From Bacillus sp. AFS055030 (GTDB taxonomy: Bacteria; Bacillota; Bacilli; Bacillales; Bacillaceae_G), in the NCBI RefSeq assembly GCF_002574545.1, contig NZ_NUGT01000017.1, positions 7,571 through 71,570 of the forward strand: a stretch of DNA of 64,000 nucleotides, given 5' to 3'. Below, one piece after another: positions 63,256-64,000 of this stretch. The translations under genes and the position numbers were made by a program. Within the stretch, counting starts at the first letter, position 1; every line of letters begins with the position of its first letter. A model generated the notes under the pieces. That model made no database searches, was not told the origin of the DNA, and was given only the letters and a program-made list of their open reading frames with translations.

Positions 63256-64000
63256 TCAAAATGCAAAAATGACGAAGTGGAACTATACAACACTTTGGTT
63301 TGGTGCGGCTGTTTCTGTAGCAGAAATTATGACTGGTGCGCTAGTAGCACCGCTAGGTTTTAAGAAAGGTTTAACGGCCATTTTAGTAGGTCATTTACTA
63401 GGTACATTATTGCTTATTTTAGGTGGAGTTATTGGGTCTCAGCAAAGATTGTCGGCCATGGAATCTACAAAAATTTCATTCGGTAGCTATGGTAGCTATT
63501 TGTTTTCGATTTTAAATGTTCTGCAATTACTAGGCTGGACAGCAATTATGATTTTAACAGGAGCTCGGTCAATCAATTTAGTTACAATAAAAGATTATCA
63601 ATTTGACCACCTATGGGTTTGGTGTTTAGTAATTGGAGTATTAATAGCAATTTGGTTGTACTTTGGACAAAATGCTTCAAAAAAACTAAATAGTTTAGCT
63701 GTTTGCTTATTATTTGTTTTAACAATTGTGCTTTGTTTTGTCATTTTTAAAAGTGATAAAATCTTAACTCAACCAAGTACTTCAGGATTATCTTTTGGCG
63801 AAGCAGTTGAATTATCGGTGATTATGCCATTATCTTGGATTCCATTAATCAGTGATTATACACGATTTGCGAAGACAACAAAAGATGGAGCAATTGGTAG
63901 TTTTATAGGTTATATGTTTGGTAGCTCTTGGATGTATATTATTGGACTAGGCGTAGCATTAGCTTTTAATGAAGTAGACCCAGTTGCTGTTTTAATGAGT
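63248..64000 (+). CDS. cytX: CytX-type hydroxymethylpyrimidine transporter (3' truncated)
   Basis: The ORF starts at ATG 63248, overlapping the thiD stop, and is open to the right window edge after 251 codons. It is a membrane protein of the NCS1 (nucleobase:cation symporter) family: WFGAAVSVAEIMTGALVAPL in TM1, SYGSYLFSILNVLQLLGWTA, and IMPLSWIPLISDYTRFAKTT, a typical NCS1 stretch. Being under a TPP riboswitch and joined to thiD points to import of a thiamine pyrimidine precursor (CytX) over cytosine. Confidence 0.85.
   Translation, partial: MSNQNAKMTKWNYTTLWFGAAVSVAEIMTGALVAPLGFKKGLTAILVGHLLGTLLLILGGVIGSQQRLSAMESTKISFGSYGSYLFSILNVLQLLGWTAIMILTGARSINLVTIKDYQFDHLWVWCLVIGVLIAIWLYFGQNASKKLNSLAVCLLFVLTIVLCFVIFKSDKILTQPSTSGLSFGEAVELSVIMPLSWIPLISDYTRFAKTTKDGAIGSFIGYMFGSSWMYIIGLGVALAFNEVDPVAVLMS

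Noticed and set aside
1-64000. CRISPR arrays, insertion sequences, prophage or rRNA genes
   Set aside because: No regular repeat-spacer units, transposase or phage motifs, or rRNA sequence were seen.

Overview
The window is low-GC Bacillaceae DNA from an endospore former. The evidence is strong AGGAGG-type ribosome binding sites, frequent TTG/GTG starts, a gerA-family germination operon, degS-degU, comF genes, ftsEX-ctpB-minJ, and Firmicute regulators (T-boxes, purine and TPP riboswitches, PerR, Fur, SigH and cre-like sites). Gene order from about 5.7 to 31 kb follows the yvyE to minJ region of Bacillus subtilis, but with differences: no comFB, no flagellar block between comFC and hpf (only a FlgM-like protein remains), and a catalase inserted before ctpB. 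The species cannot be fixed from sequence alone.

Layout. 0-3.4 kb: two secreted wall-active proteins, the first cut by the window edge. 3.4-5.7 kb: a DnaA-box cluster, one reverse-strand sugar transferase and 1.1 kb of AT-rich DNA without a gene. 5.7-13.6 kb: yvyE, a tagV-type LCP ligase, degS, degU, degV, comFA, comFC and a flgM-like gene. 14-21 kb: kimA, a cold shock gene, hpf, secA and prfB with its programmed +1 frameshift, preceded by an unlisted 24-codon membrane ORF. 21-31 kb: a YitT protein, cccB, ftsE, ftsX, a coiled-coil M23 hydrolase, katA with two PerR boxes, ctpB and minJ. 31-36.5 kb: the mannitol operon mtlA-mtlR-mtlF-mtlD. 36.7-44.4 kb: ferritin-like protein, pseudouridine synthase (reverse), guanine-riboswitch pbuG, steT-like exchanger (reverse), metallo-beta-lactamase-fold protein, small membrane protein, LysR regulator and DUF47 protein (reverse). 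44.5-48.1 kb: reverse-strand gerA-B-C operon.

48.3-55.4 kb: a complete trpEGDCFBA operon behind two tandem tryptophan T-boxes. 55.5-57.4 kb: a second DnaA-box-like cluster, then two half-size DMT transporters flanking a Crp/Fnr regulator. 57.5-62.1 kb: two iron(II/III) uptake operons, each behind a Fur box: an FTR1/EfeU permease with a lipoprotein, and feoA-feoB plus a short Cys-rich membrane gene. 62.2 kb to the end: a TPP riboswitch followed by thiD and a CytX-type transporter cut by the window edge.

The most notable observations are: (1) two DnaA-box clusters far from any replication-origin gene; (2) an iron permease whose ectodomain holds two copies of a helical module with invariant W/E/Y/E spacing, a third copy of which is the co-transcribed lipoprotein; (3) tandem Trp T-boxes with different UGGN bulges; (4) gerC and a pseudouridine synthase whose natural starts appear to be ATT/ATA; (5) a structured, GC-richer block after prfB that is open on the reverse strand but has no start.
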